DNA of 64,000 nt from Bradyrhizobium diversitatis (lineage in GTDB: Bacteria; Pseudomonadota; Alphaproteobacteria; Rhizobiales; Xanthobacteraceae). The stretch is from NCBI RefSeq assembly GCF_016031635.1, contig NZ_JACEGD010000025.1, positions 31,386 through 95,385 on the forward strand, read 5' to 3'. A program made the translations under genes and the position numbers. Below the pieces are notes generated by a model that worked only from the letters and a program-made list of their open reading frames with translations, ran no database searches and was not told the origin of the DNA. This document shows, one piece after another, positions 56,797 to 64,000 of this stretch (the first letter of the stretch is position 1; each line of letters opens with the position of its first letter).

Positions 56797-58869
56797 TCAG
56801 TGCGAGGCGGCCCAGACCTTCTTCTTGGTGAAGTACATCAGGCCCGCGAAGACGATCAGGAACACGAAGACCTGGAAGCCGAGGCGCTTGCGCGCTTCCA
56901 TGTGCGGCTCGGCCGTCCACATCAGGAACGTGGTGACGTCCTTGGCGTACTGGGCGACCGTGGCCGGCGAGCCGTCGTCATAGGTCACCTGCCCGTCGCT
57001 GAGCGGCTTCGGCATCTTGATGGCATGGCCCGGGAAGTACCTGTTGAAGTAGGACCCCTCCGGGATGGTGACGCCCTCCGGCACCTTCTCCTCATAGCCC
57101 TGGAGCAGCGCGGTGACATAGTCAGGCCCCTGCTCCTGGTACTGAGTGAAGACGTCGAAAATGAACCAGGGGAAACCGCGCTTGTAAGAGCGCGCCTTGG
57201 TGATCAGGGACAGGTCGGGCGGCGCCGCGCCTCCGTTCGCGGCACGCGCGGCCTGCTCGTTCGGGAATGGCGAGGGGAAATAGTCCGCCGGCCGGCCCGG
57301 ACGCTCGAACATGTCACCCGCATCGTTCGGACCGTCCTTGACCTTGTACTCCGACGCGAACGCCGACGCCTGCGCCACCGAATAGCCAGGACCGCCGGCC
57401 TCGGCGAGGTTGCGGAAGGCGATGTAAGACAAACCGTGGCAACTGGAGCAGACCTCCTTGTAGACCTTCAGGCCACGCTGCAGCGCCCCGCGGTCAAACG
57501 TGCCGAAAGGGCCCGAGAACGACCATTTGTTGCCGGGCGGCGTATCGCTGCCTTCAGACGCTTTCGCGCTGTCGATCGAGCCCGCGAACAACGAACCGGC
57601 GAGCGCCAGCACGATCGCGGTGGAGACCATCGGCGTCGACCGGCTGCCGGTCTTGGCCAGGACTGCATCCGAGATCGAGTTCGGCACCGGCCGCGGCTTC
57701 TCGATGCGCGCGAGCAGCGGCAGCACGATCAGGAAGTAGGCGAAGTAGCAGAACGTCAGGACCCGGCCGGCAATGACGTAGATGCCCTCCGGCGGCTGCG
57801 CGCCGAGATAGCCGAGCAGGATGCAGACCGCGACGAAGATCCAGAAGAACTGCTTGGCGAGCGGACGGTACTTCGACGACCTGGTCTTGGCGCTGTCCAG
57901 CCAGGGCAGGAAGCACAGGATGATGATCGCCCCGAACATCGCGATGACGCCGGCGAGCTTGTCCGGAATCGAGCGCAGGATCGCGTAGAACGGCAAGTAA
58001 TACCATTCCGGCACGATGTGCGGCGGCGTCACGCCCGGGTTCGCCGGAATGTAGTTGTCGGCGTCGCCGAGATAGTTCGGCATGTAGAAGATGAACCAGG
58101 CGTACAGCAGCAGGAAGCAGGCGACGCCGAACATGTCCTTGATGGTGGCATGCGGCGTGAACGGCACCGTGTCCTTTTCCGTCTTCGGCTCGACGCCGTC
58201 AGGATTGTTCTGACCGGCGACGTGCAGCGCCCAGACGTGCAGCACGACGACGCCCGCGATCACGAAGGGCAGCAGATAGTGCAGCGAGAAGAAGCGGTTC
58301 AGCGTCGGGTTGCCGACCGAATAGCCCCCCCACAGCAGCGTCACGATGCTCTCGCCGACATAGGGAACGGCGGAGAACAGGTTGGTGATGACGGTGGCGC
58401 CCCAGAAGCTCATCTGGCCCCAGGGCAGCACGTAGCCCATGAAGCCGGTCGCCATCATCAGGAGGTAGATGATGACGCCGAGGATCCACAGCACCTCGCG
58501 CGGCTCCTTGTACGACCCGTAGTAGAGGCCGCGGAACATGTGGACGTAGACGGCGACGAAGAACATCGAGGCGCCGACCGCGTGCATGTTGCGCAGCAGC
58601 CAGCCGTAGTTCACGTCGCGGACGATCAGCTCGACCGACTTGAAGGCGAGATCGGCATTCGGCGTGTAGTGCATCGCCAGGATCACGCCGGTCAGGATCT
58701 GCATCCCCAGCATGAAGGAGAGAATGGCGCCGAAGGTCCACCAGTAGTTCAGGTTGCGCGGGGTGGGATAGGCGACGAAGGAGGAATGGATGAGACCAAA
58801 GATCGGCAGGCGCCGCTCGATCCATTGCAGGGCCGGATTGCTCGGCTGGTAGTCGGATGGTCCGCTCAT
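56797..58869 (-). CDS. fbcH: fused cytochrome b/c1 precursor of the bc1 complex
   Basis: The 690-residue product is a precursor cut into cytochrome b and cytochrome c1, the arrangement known from Bradyrhizobium japonicum. The first 400 residues are cytochrome b with eight hydrophobic helices (RNLNYWWTFGAILSFMLGMQ, GVILAMHYTP and later YAILRSIPDKLAGVIAM). An internal signal-like helix (MVSTAIVLALAGSLFAGS, cleavage near AKASE) starts c1. The heme motif is CSSCHGLSYIAF, the Met ligand is probably in GHAIKMPKPL, and the last helix is GFQVFVFLIVFAGLMYF. It follows fbcF by 62 bases and ends at a strong terminator. Confidence 0.96.
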   Translation of the reverse strand: MSGPSDYQPSNPALQWIERRLPIFGLIHSSFVAYPTPRNLNYWWTFGAILSFMLGMQILTGVILAMHYTPNADLAFKSVELIVRDVNYGWLLRNMHAVGASMFFVAVYVHMFRGLYYGSYKEPREVLWILGVIIYLLMMATGFMGYVLPWGQMSFWGATVITNLFSAVPYVGESIVTLLWGGYSVGNPTLNRFFSLHYLLPFVIAGVVVLHVWALHVAGQNNPDGVEPKTEKDTVPFTPHATIKDMFGVACFLLLYAWFIFYMPNYLGDADNYIPANPGVTPPHIVPEWYYLPFYAILRSIPDKLAGVIAMFGAIIILCFLPWLDSAKTRSSKYRPLAKQFFWIFVAVCILLGYLGAQPPEGIYVIAGRVLTFCYFAYFLIVLPLLARIEKPRPVPNSISDAVLAKTGSRSTPMVSTAIVLALAGSLFAGSIDSAKASEGSDTPPGNKWSFSGPFGTFDRGALQRGLKVYKEVCSSCHGLSYIAFRNLAEAGGPGYSVAQASAFASEYKVKDGPNDAGDMFERPGRPADYFPSPFPNEQAARAANGGAAPPDLSLITKARSYKRGFPWFIFDVFTQYQEQGPDYVTALLQGYEEKVPEGVTIPEGSYFNRYFPGHAIKMPKPLSDGQVTYDDGSPATVAQYAKDVTTFLMWTAEPHMEARKRLGFQVFVFLIVFAGLMYFTKKKVWAASH

Positions 58870-58931
58870 GATGCGATCCTGAGGAAATAATACGACGAGA
58901 CGGCGCGAAGCTTCGGACGAAAGTCCGAAGC

Positions 58932-59462
58932 TCAGCCGATCTGGATTTTGGTGTCGGAAACGAACTGGTACGGCGGCACTGCCAGGTTCGAGGGCGCAGG
59001 GCCCTGGCGGATGCGGCCGGACGTATCGTAAACCGAACCATGGCAGGGGCAGAAGAACCCGTCGTAGCTGCCTTCATGAGCGATCGGGATGCAGCCGAGA
59101 TGGGTGCAGATGCCGATCACGACCAGCCACTGATCGTGACCGGACTTGACCCGGGCCTCGTCGGACTGCGGATCGGGCAGGCTCGCCACGTTGACGGCGC
59201 GCGCTTCCTCGATCTGCTTCTTGGTGCGGTGGCTGATGTAGATCGGCTTGCCGCGCCAGAACACCTTGATGTCCTGGCCCTCGGCGATCGGACTGAGATC
59301 GACCTCGATCGGCGCACCGGCGGCGATGGTCGAGGCGTCAGGATTCATTTGGGAGATGAAGGGCCAGAGCGCAGCCGCGCCCCCTACTGCTGCAGCTGCC
59401 CCGGTTGCAACGAATAAGAAATCACGGCGTGTCGGATGGTCCGCCGAAGACGCTGTCGTCAC
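58932..59462 (-). CDS. fbcF: Rieske iron-sulfur subunit of the bc1 complex
   Basis: The Rieske protein carries the [2Fe-2S] center of cytochrome bc1 and moves electrons from ubiquinol to cytochrome c1. The 176-residue product has a twin-arginine start (TRRDFLFVATGAAAAVGG) used as a membrane anchor, and the two cluster-binding loops CTHLGC and CPCHGS. The GIxPY-like C-terminal end is normal. It is the first gene of the fbcFH operon; its promoter lies in the 279-base gap shared with trmL. Confidence 0.97.
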   Translation of the reverse strand: MTTASSADHPTRRDFLFVATGAAAAVGGAAALWPFISQMNPDASTIAAGAPIEVDLSPIAEGQDIKVFWRGKPIYISHRTKKQIEEARAVNVASLPDPQSDEARVKSGHDQWLVVIGICTHLGCIPIAHEGSYDGFFCPCHGSVYDTSGRIRQGPAPSNLAVPPYQFVSDTKIQIG

Positions 59463-59741
59463 GATTCCAACCCTTTCTTCTTGTGCTACCGGTGGAACCG
59501 CTCCGAGGGGCGCCCAAGAGGTCCCCGGAAAGGCTGCCGGCGCCCGCGGCCCCCCGCGGCGGCAGAACTTCGCTTGTCCACCTCTAAACGGGTGAAACAG
59601 CAGTCCAGAATCGTTCTATTGGCACCCTTGCCGGGCGAGCGCAAGCCCGCTAACGGCGTGGGAGCGTGCCATGCACCAATTCCCGGGCGGGCGATGTTTT
59701 ATTGAGACATTCCCGCCCGCATCGCCCCCCGAACACAGCCC

Positions 59742-60200
59742 ATGCAGATAGCGCTTTTTCAGCCTGACATCGCTCAGAACACCGGCACGATTCTCAGGCT
59801 TTGCGCCTGTCTGGGCATGGACGCCCATATCATCGAACCTGCGGGCTTCCCCGTCTCCGACCGCTTGTTCCGCAGGGCGGGAATGGATTACCTCGACCAT
59901 GTCCGGCTGACCCGCCACGACTCCTGGTCGAAATTCGAGGACTGGCGCGCCGCACAGGGCTACCGGCTGCTGCTGTTCACCACCAAGGCTGCGACCGACT
60001 ACCGCGATTTTCGTTACCAGAGGTCGGACATCCTGCTATTCGGACGCGAGAGCGCCGGCGTCACCGATGCGGTGGTCGAGGCCGCCGATGCGCGGCTGGT
60101 GATCCCGATCGAGGCGGGGCTGCGGTCGCTCAATGTGGCGATGAGCGCGGCCATGGCCGCAGGCGAGGCGCTGCGGCAGATCCGGAACCCGCAAGTCTGA
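59742..60200 (+). CDS. trmL: tRNA (cytidine(34)-2'-O)-methyltransferase
   Basis: TrmL methylates the ribose of the wobble base in certain leucine tRNAs. The 152-residue SPOUT protein has the knot motifs: N-terminal ALFQPDIAQNTGTILRLCACLG, the middle LLFGRESAGVTDAV, and C-terminal IPIEAGLRSLNVAMSAAMAAGEALRQ. Length is standard. ATG 59742 is the only start in frame ahead of the conserved sequence. The gene after it (queE) is also tRNA-related. Confidence 0.95.
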   Translation: MQIALFQPDIAQNTGTILRLCACLGMDAHIIEPAGFPVSDRLFRRAGMDYLDHVRLTRHDSWSKFEDWRAAQGYRLLLFTTKAATDYRDFRYQRSDILLFGRESAGVTDAVVEAADARLVIPIEAGLRSLNVAMSAAMAAGEALRQIRNPQV

Positions 60201-60234
60201 CAGGGTTCAAGTCTGACAGGTTGAGGAGAGACGA

Positions 60235-60867
60235 TTGAGTTACGCGGTCAAGGAAATCTTCCTGACCCTGCAAGGCGAAGGCGCCCATGCCGGGCGTGCG
60301 TCCGTGTTCTGCCGTTTTGCCGGCTGCAATCTCTGGAGCGGCCGCGAGGCCGACCGCGCCGACGCGACCTGCAAGTTCTGCGACACCGATTTCGTCGGCA
60401 CCGACGGCACGCTCGGCGGGCGCTACGGCTCGGCCGTGGAACTCGCGGACACCATTGCCGCGCAATGGACCGCCTCAGGCGGCAATCGCTACGTGGTGCT
60501 AACCGGCGGCGAGCCCCTACTCCAGGTCGATGCCGAACTGATCGAAGCGCTCCACGCCCGCGGCTTCGAGATCGGCGTCGAGACCAACGGCACGATCGCT
60601 GCGCCTGATGGCCTCGACTGGATCTGCGTCAGCCCGAAGGGCGGCAGTGAGCTGGTCCTCCGCTGGGGCCACGAGCTGAAGCTGGTCTATCCCCAGGCGC
60701 TGGCTGCGCCGGAGACTTTCGAGGATCTGGCCTTCGAGCGCTTCTCGCTGCAGCCGATGGACGGGCCCGAGGTGATCGAGAACACCGCGCGCGCGATCGA
60801 GTACTGTCTGCGCCATCCGCAATGGCGGCTCAGCGTGCAGACGCATAAATCGCTCGGCATCAGATAG
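60235..60867 (+). CDS. queE: 7-carboxy-7-deazaguanine synthase, TTG start
   Basis: QueE is a radical SAM enzyme making 7-carboxy-7-deazaguanine for the modified base queuosine. The 210-residue protein starts with TTG at 60235 with GAGGAGAG ahead. It has the QueE N-terminus FLTLQGEGAHAGRASVFCRFAGCNLWSG and the iron-sulfur cysteines CRFAGCNLW and CKFCDTD; QueE enzymes use an unusual spacing between the first and later cysteines. LTGGEPLLQVDAELIEAL is also conserved. Other queuosine genes are not visible here. Confidence 0.95.
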   Translation: MSYAVKEIFLTLQGEGAHAGRASVFCRFAGCNLWSGREADRADATCKFCDTDFVGTDGTLGGRYGSAVELADTIAAQWTASGGNRYVVLTGGEPLLQVDAELIEALHARGFEIGVETNGTIAAPDGLDWICVSPKGGSELVLRWGHELKLVYPQALAAPETFEDLAFERFSLQPMDGPEVIENTARAIEYCLRHPQWRLSVQTHKSLGIR

Positions 60868-60881
60868 GACGCGCCCCACGA

Positions 60882-61775
60882 ATGCTGATGGACGCCTCAA
60901 CGATAGACGACCGCAAGGCCCGCGCCCGCGCCTGGTTCGAGCGATTGCGCGACGACATCTGCGCGAGCTTCGAGCGGCTGGAGGACGACGCACCGCCAAG
61001 CCTCTATCCCGGCGAAGCCGGCCGCTTCAAGCGCACGCCCTGGGAGCGCACCGATCATACCGGCGCGGCCGGCGGCGGCGGGGTGATGTCGATCATGCAC
61101 GGCCGCCTGTTCGAGAAGGTCGGGGTGCACTGCTCGACGGTGCACGGCGAGTTCGCCCCCGAATTTCGGGCCCAGATCCCCGGTGCTGCGGAGGATCCAA
61201 AATTCTGGGCCTCCGGCATCTCGCTGATCGCGCATATGCGCAATCCGAACGTGCCCGCCGTGCACATGAACACCCGCTTCGTCGTCACCACCAAGGCCTG
61301 GTTCGGCGGCGGCGCCGACCTCACGCCGGTGCTGGAGCGAAGGCGGACGCAGGAGGATACCGACACGATCGCCTTCCATGCCGCGATGAAACAGGCCTGC
61401 GCGCAGCCGGATGGCGTTGCCGACTACGACAAGTACAAGAAGTGGTGCGATGAGTATTTCTACCTGCCGCACCGGAAAGAGGCGCGCGGCATCGGCGGCA
61501 TCTTCTACGACTGGCACGACAGCGGCGACTGGGACGCCGACCTCGCCTTCACCCAGGACGTCGGCCGCACCTTCCTGAAGATCTATCCCGAGATCGTGCG
61601 GCGCAATTTCGCGACAGGCTGGACGGCGGAGGATCGCGAGGAGCAGCTGATCCGGCGCGGCCGCTATGTCGAGTTCAACCTGCTCTACGACCGCGGCACC
61701 ATCTTCGGACTCAAGACCGGCGGAAATGTGGATTCCATCCTGTCGTCGCTGCCCCCGGAGGTGAAGTGGCCATGA
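60882..61775 (+). CDS. hemF: oxygen-dependent coproporphyrinogen III oxidase
   Basis: HemF removes two carboxyl groups from coproporphyrinogen III, a late step in heme synthesis that needs oxygen. The 297-residue protein keeps the conserved blocks GGGVMSIMHGRLFEKVGVH, FVVTTKAWFGGGADLTPV, KKWCDEYFYLPHRKEARGIGG and ERRGRYVEFNLLYDRGT-like RRGRYVEFNLLYDRGTIF. It begins 14 bases after queE. Its stop overlaps the HAD hydrolase start by four bases (ATGA). Confidence 0.96.
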   Translation: MLMDASTIDDRKARARAWFERLRDDICASFERLEDDAPPSLYPGEAGRFKRTPWERTDHTGAAGGGGVMSIMHGRLFEKVGVHCSTVHGEFAPEFRAQIPGAAEDPKFWASGISLIAHMRNPNVPAVHMNTRFVVTTKAWFGGGADLTPVLERRRTQEDTDTIAFHAAMKQACAQPDGVADYDKYKKWCDEYFYLPHRKEARGIGGIFYDWHDSGDWDADLAFTQDVGRTFLKIYPEIVRRNFATGWTAEDREEQLIRRGRYVEFNLLYDRGTIFGLKTGGNVDSILSSLPPEVKWP

Positions 61776-62524
61776 CGACGATGAAGCTCGCCGTGAGGCC
61801 GCTGCCGCGCGCCATGCTGATCGACATGGACGACACCATCCTGTCGGCCTATGGCCGGCCCGAGATCGCCTGGAACACGATCGCGAACGAGTTTGCCGAG
61901 GAGCTTGCGCCGCTGCCGCCGGCCGAGGTCGCAACCGCGGTGCTGGCTTTCGCGCGAAACTTCTGGGCGAACGCGGAAGCGGCGTGGCGGATGAAGCTCG
62001 CCGAGGCGCGGCACCTGACAGTCAAGGGCGGCTTTGCCGCGCTTGCGGCGGCCGGCCATCGCGCCCTGCCCGACGATCTCGCCGTTCGCCTCGCCGACCG
62101 CTTCACCGCCTATCGCGAGGAGGAGATGTTCGTGTTTCCCGGTGCGCATGAGGCGATCGACCGGTTCAAGGCGCTCGGCATCAAGCTCGCGCTGGTCACC
62201 AACGGCGCCGCGGACATGCAGCGCGCCAAGGTCGAGCGCTTCGAGCTGGCGCACCGCTTTCACCACATCCAGATCGAAGGCGAGCACGGCTTCGGCAAGC
62301 CCGAGGAGCGCGCCTATCTGCACGCCATGCAGGCGCTCGGCGTCACCGCGGAGGAGACCTGGATGATCGGCGACAACCTGGAATGGGAAGTCGTGACGCC
62401 GCAGCGTCTCGGCATCTACTCGATCTGGATGGACGTGCATGGCGACGGCCTGCCCGAGGGCTCGACGGTCAAGCCCGACCGCATCATCCGCTCGCTCGGC
62501 GAGCTGCTGCCTGACCAGGCGTAA
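61772..62524 (+). CDS. HAD-superfamily hydrolase
   Basis: A 250-residue phosphatase-like HAD protein. Motif I is LIDMDDTILSAYG, with the nucleophile Asp; motif II is LVTNGAAD; motif III Lys is in FGKPEERAYLH; motif IV is MIGDNLEWEV. The cap domain is inserted between motifs I and II. ATG 61772 overlaps the hemF stop in ATGA, so it is translationally coupled. The substrate is unknown; the coupling to hemF does not by itself give a heme-related role. Confidence 0.9.
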   Translation: MTTMKLAVRPLPRAMLIDMDDTILSAYGRPEIAWNTIANEFAEELAPLPPAEVATAVLAFARNFWANAEAAWRMKLAEARHLTVKGGFAALAAAGHRALPDDLAVRLADRFTAYREEEMFVFPGAHEAIDRFKALGIKLALVTNGAADMQRAKVERFELAHRFHHIQIEGEHGFGKPEERAYLHAMQALGVTAEETWMIGDNLEWEVVTPQRLGIYSIWMDVHGDGLPEGSTVKPDRIIRSLGELLPDQA

Positions 62525-62543
62525 CCCGGCAAAACAAAACTGC

Positions 62544-62566
62544 GAAAACAACCCCATGCACAGTAG
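62544..62566. repeat. short conserved repeat, copy 2
   Basis: Identical over 23 bases to positions 15683-15705 (core AAAACAACCCCATGCACAG), lying 20 bases after the HAD hydrolase stop. Both copies share a loosely similar block farther downstream containing tttgaccc. Confidence 0.8.
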
Positions 62567-62838
62567 CCGGCTGCTGCAAAATCAAGGGCTTGCGGATTTT
62601 GCGAAATCCGCTTTGACCCGTCGGGCAAAACAGGGGTATGATGTCATCGTCGCGGGCTTGTGATGGACAGGATTCTGCGTGAGCCGCATCAGCAACCAGT
62701 GCCCGCCGATCACGCGCGAGCGGGCCTGAGACCGTAGCGCGACGCGCCGGCCGATTTTCCCACAACGCGCAGCCGGCGTGATCGGCATGTCATGACCGCC
62801 TGTTAGCCTCACGGCCGATCAACCCGAAAGGACAATCC
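62567..62838. other. intergenic gap before the DUF2158 gene
   Basis: A 272-base stretch with no gene. It contains a short inverted repeat GCGGATTTTGCGAAATCCGC (62591-62610) and the tail of the short repeat. Nothing else was recognised. Confidence 0.5.
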
Positions 62839-63042
62839 ATGGAATTGAAAGCCGGCGATGTGGTGATGCTGAAATCCGGCGGCCAGCCGCTGACCGTCGC
62901 GGAGGTGAAGGCGGACGAGGTGCTGTGCCTGTGGATGGGCATGGAAGGCGACCTGTTCCGCGAGACGCTGCCGCTGGCCGTGCTCGTGCAGGTGGAAGAG
63001 GAAGAGGATGAGGATGAAGAGGAGGACGACGACGAGGAGTAG
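62839..63042 (+). CDS. DUF2158 (YodC-like) small acidic protein
   Basis: A 67-residue protein. The first 50 residues form the DUF2158 SH3-like barrel (MELKAGDVVMLKSGGQPLTV, VLCLWMGMEGDLFRETLPL). The C-terminus is a run of about 15 Glu and Asp, an acidic tail. GAAAGGA precedes the ATG. Such acidic tails often bind basic proteins or RNA-binding domains, but no role is established. Confidence 0.8.
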   Translation: MELKAGDVVMLKSGGQPLTVAEVKADEVLCLWMGMEGDLFRETLPLAVLVQVEEEEDEDEEEDDDEE

Positions 63043-63251
63043 GCGCGCCTGACACTGCATCCTCGTTGGATCGGAGCGTTCCGCTGCGACGCTCCGCTTC
63101 TGTGCCAACAGCAGTGCAGCAGGGGACATCGCTGGATGCCGCAGGAGGGTCAAAGACGGCGGTCCGCACCGGAGGCGAGGACTCCTACTCCGCCCCCGAG
63201 TCCAGACCTGCCGCTGGACTGCGTCCACCAACGCGATGGGCCAGAAGCAGA
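63043..63251. other. intergenic stretch without recognised features
   Basis: A 209-base gap rich in purine and pyrimidine tracts and small hairpins. An open frame on the minus strand (62809-63288) crosses it but also runs over the DUF2158 gene and has no coding character. It could be a decayed repeat or a remnant of a mobile element. Confidence 0.4.
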
Positions 63252-63679
63252 CTAAACGTCCGCAAGCGAACGGCGGTGGGTTAGCCAATAGTCATTCTGC
63301 CACTCCTCGTAGCCAAGCAACTCGCCAAAGCGCCTTTCGCGGTTGTCGAACCAAGCTCCCGACTCGCTCAGAAGCGTAAGCATCGCATCAACCCGCCATT
63401 CGTGGCCCGGTAAGGCATAGAATAGCCTCCGGTATTTGAGCTGCGACAGGTCATGGCATGGCATGGCTCAATCACTTCGCGTCTTATCAGACGGCCAACT
63501 GCAACATGCCTATCGAACAGCCGCCAATATCGAATACAGATGTCTGGCTCTTGACCAATGACATCCATGAAGTATGCGAGGGGCTTTGCGCCCCTTAGCA
63601 TCAAGCCGAGTTCTCTGTTGGTGTGGACCAAATAGGGCAGCTGACGAAGCCATTCGGGTTTCATGCTCGGCATCTTCAC
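63252..63679 (-). pseudogene. hypothetical gene broken by a pentamer-repeat frameshift
   Basis: Two adjacent open frames (63368-63679 and 63252-63464) read as one protein of about 140 residues if the frame is shifted once. The break is at 63453-63467, where GCCAT occurs three times in tandem on the minus strand. With two copies the reading passes from REVIEPCH directly into DLSQLKYRRLFYALPGHEW. The N-terminal part is MKMPSMKPEWLRQLPYLVHTN. I do not recognise the family. It lies next to the end of an IS element. Sequencing error is possible, but a tandem unit change is a natural explanation. Confidence 0.7.
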
Positions 63680-63814
63680 TGCACAACGTTAATTTCCGCT
63701 AAGGGTCGATATTGTTGCAAAAGTCATTGTAACCGACGAATGCCCCTTCGGCCATTGGGCAAAGTGGACCGGCTTTGATCCGCCGACCCTGACGCTCTCT
63801 ACGCAACTCCTACG

Positions 63815-64000
63815 CTACGCGATGCAGAGAGCATGAGCGGGCGGAGGTCGTGCAACGAGCGACGCGAGGCGCCTCAGATTTTGCGCGATGGCAGCAAGAA
63901 CAAACTCATCCTGTGCGCCTCGTGGTCCACGCAGTCGAAGCCGACCGAGCCTGAGAATGCGCTTCAGGTGTGCAAACCGCATCTCAATCTTCTTCCGCTC
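63815..64000 (-). mobile_element. C-terminal part of an IS1182/IS5-type transposase (start outside window)
   Basis: The last 61 codons of a DDE transposase. The catalytic Glu region is ERKKIEMRFAHLKRILRL, followed by GAQDEFVLAAIAQNLRRL, which matches the last helix block of IS1182/IS5-like enzymes. The stop is at 63815. The element therefore extends beyond the window, and its left end should be in the AT-richer segment around 63690-63780, where no terminal repeat could be confirmed. Confidence 0.85.

Noticed and set aside
56788..58890. 700-residue open frame opposite fbcH
   Set aside because: fbcH has a heme motif, membrane helices and a terminator; the reverse frame is Arg- and Asp-rich nonsense.
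62809..63288. 159-residue open frame crossing the DUF2158 gene
   Set aside because: It runs over the DUF2158 gene on the other strand and has no coding character or homologous motif.

Overview
The window is chromosomal DNA of an alphaproteobacterium, almost certainly Bradyrhizobium or a close relative. GC content is high. The cytochrome bc1 genes have the fbcFH arrangement, with cytochrome b and c1 encoded as one precursor. Anthranilate synthase is a TrpE-TrpG fusion behind a Trp leader peptide. CcrM, a bacteriophytochrome with its heme oxygenase, and several families of palindromic intergenic repeats fit the same group. These assignments come from recognising protein families by eye; no search was run.

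Layout. 0-11 kb: a partial tRNA methyltransferase and a DUF2007 protein (minus), polyprenyl diphosphate synthase, an HxlR regulator beside a ketoacyl-ACP synthase, a LysE exporter and an alpha/beta hydrolase (plus); then ispE, a TPR lipoprotein-like protein and ETF-ubiquinone oxidoreductase (minus); then a uracil-DNA glycosylase (plus). 11-15.6 kb, minus strand: a family-39 glycosyltransferase, RNase HII, a VOC protein and a radical SAM protein. 15.8-23.1 kb: a plus-strand cassette of phosphoketolase, acetate kinase, a large protein with a PhoU/DUF47-like C-terminus, and a PPDK-like protein lacking the PEP/pyruvate barrel; it ends convergently on an RMD1-family membrane protein. 24.3-33 kb: a glycosyltransferase, a MarR-GNAT fusion with a clear operator candidate, moaB, a zinc metallopeptidase, ccrM, a GST and a chemoreceptor. 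33-37.1 kb, minus: a SnoaL-like protein, a DUF1127 protein, heme oxygenase and a bacteriophytochrome, with a divergent LysR gene. 38-42 kb: a GST, a flavin monooxygenase, a thioesterase and mutY. 42.3-52 kb, plus: DciA-like, DsbA-like, SMC, Rsm22, LemA, an M48 protease and two tandem ParA-like ATPases. 52-59.5 kb, minus: apt, trpE(G) with its leader, dienelactone hydrolase, a secreted hypothetical protein, and fbcH/fbcF. 59.7-63 kb, plus: trmL, queE, hemF, a HAD hydrolase and a DUF2158 protein. 63.2-64 kb: a frameshifted hypothetical gene and the end of an IS transposase.

Most genes are core functions: quinone and isoprenoid synthesis, respiration, translation, chromosome maintenance and DNA repair. 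The more unusual material is the phosphoketolase cassette, which joins acetyl-phosphate production to a truncated phosphotransferase and a possible phosphate-linked regulator; the pair of diverged ParA-like ATPases; a compact CcrM/CtrA-type control region in front of ccrM; operator palindromes for two regulators; and repeats that supply the stop codons of neighbouring genes. No tRNA, rRNA or CRISPR array was seen.
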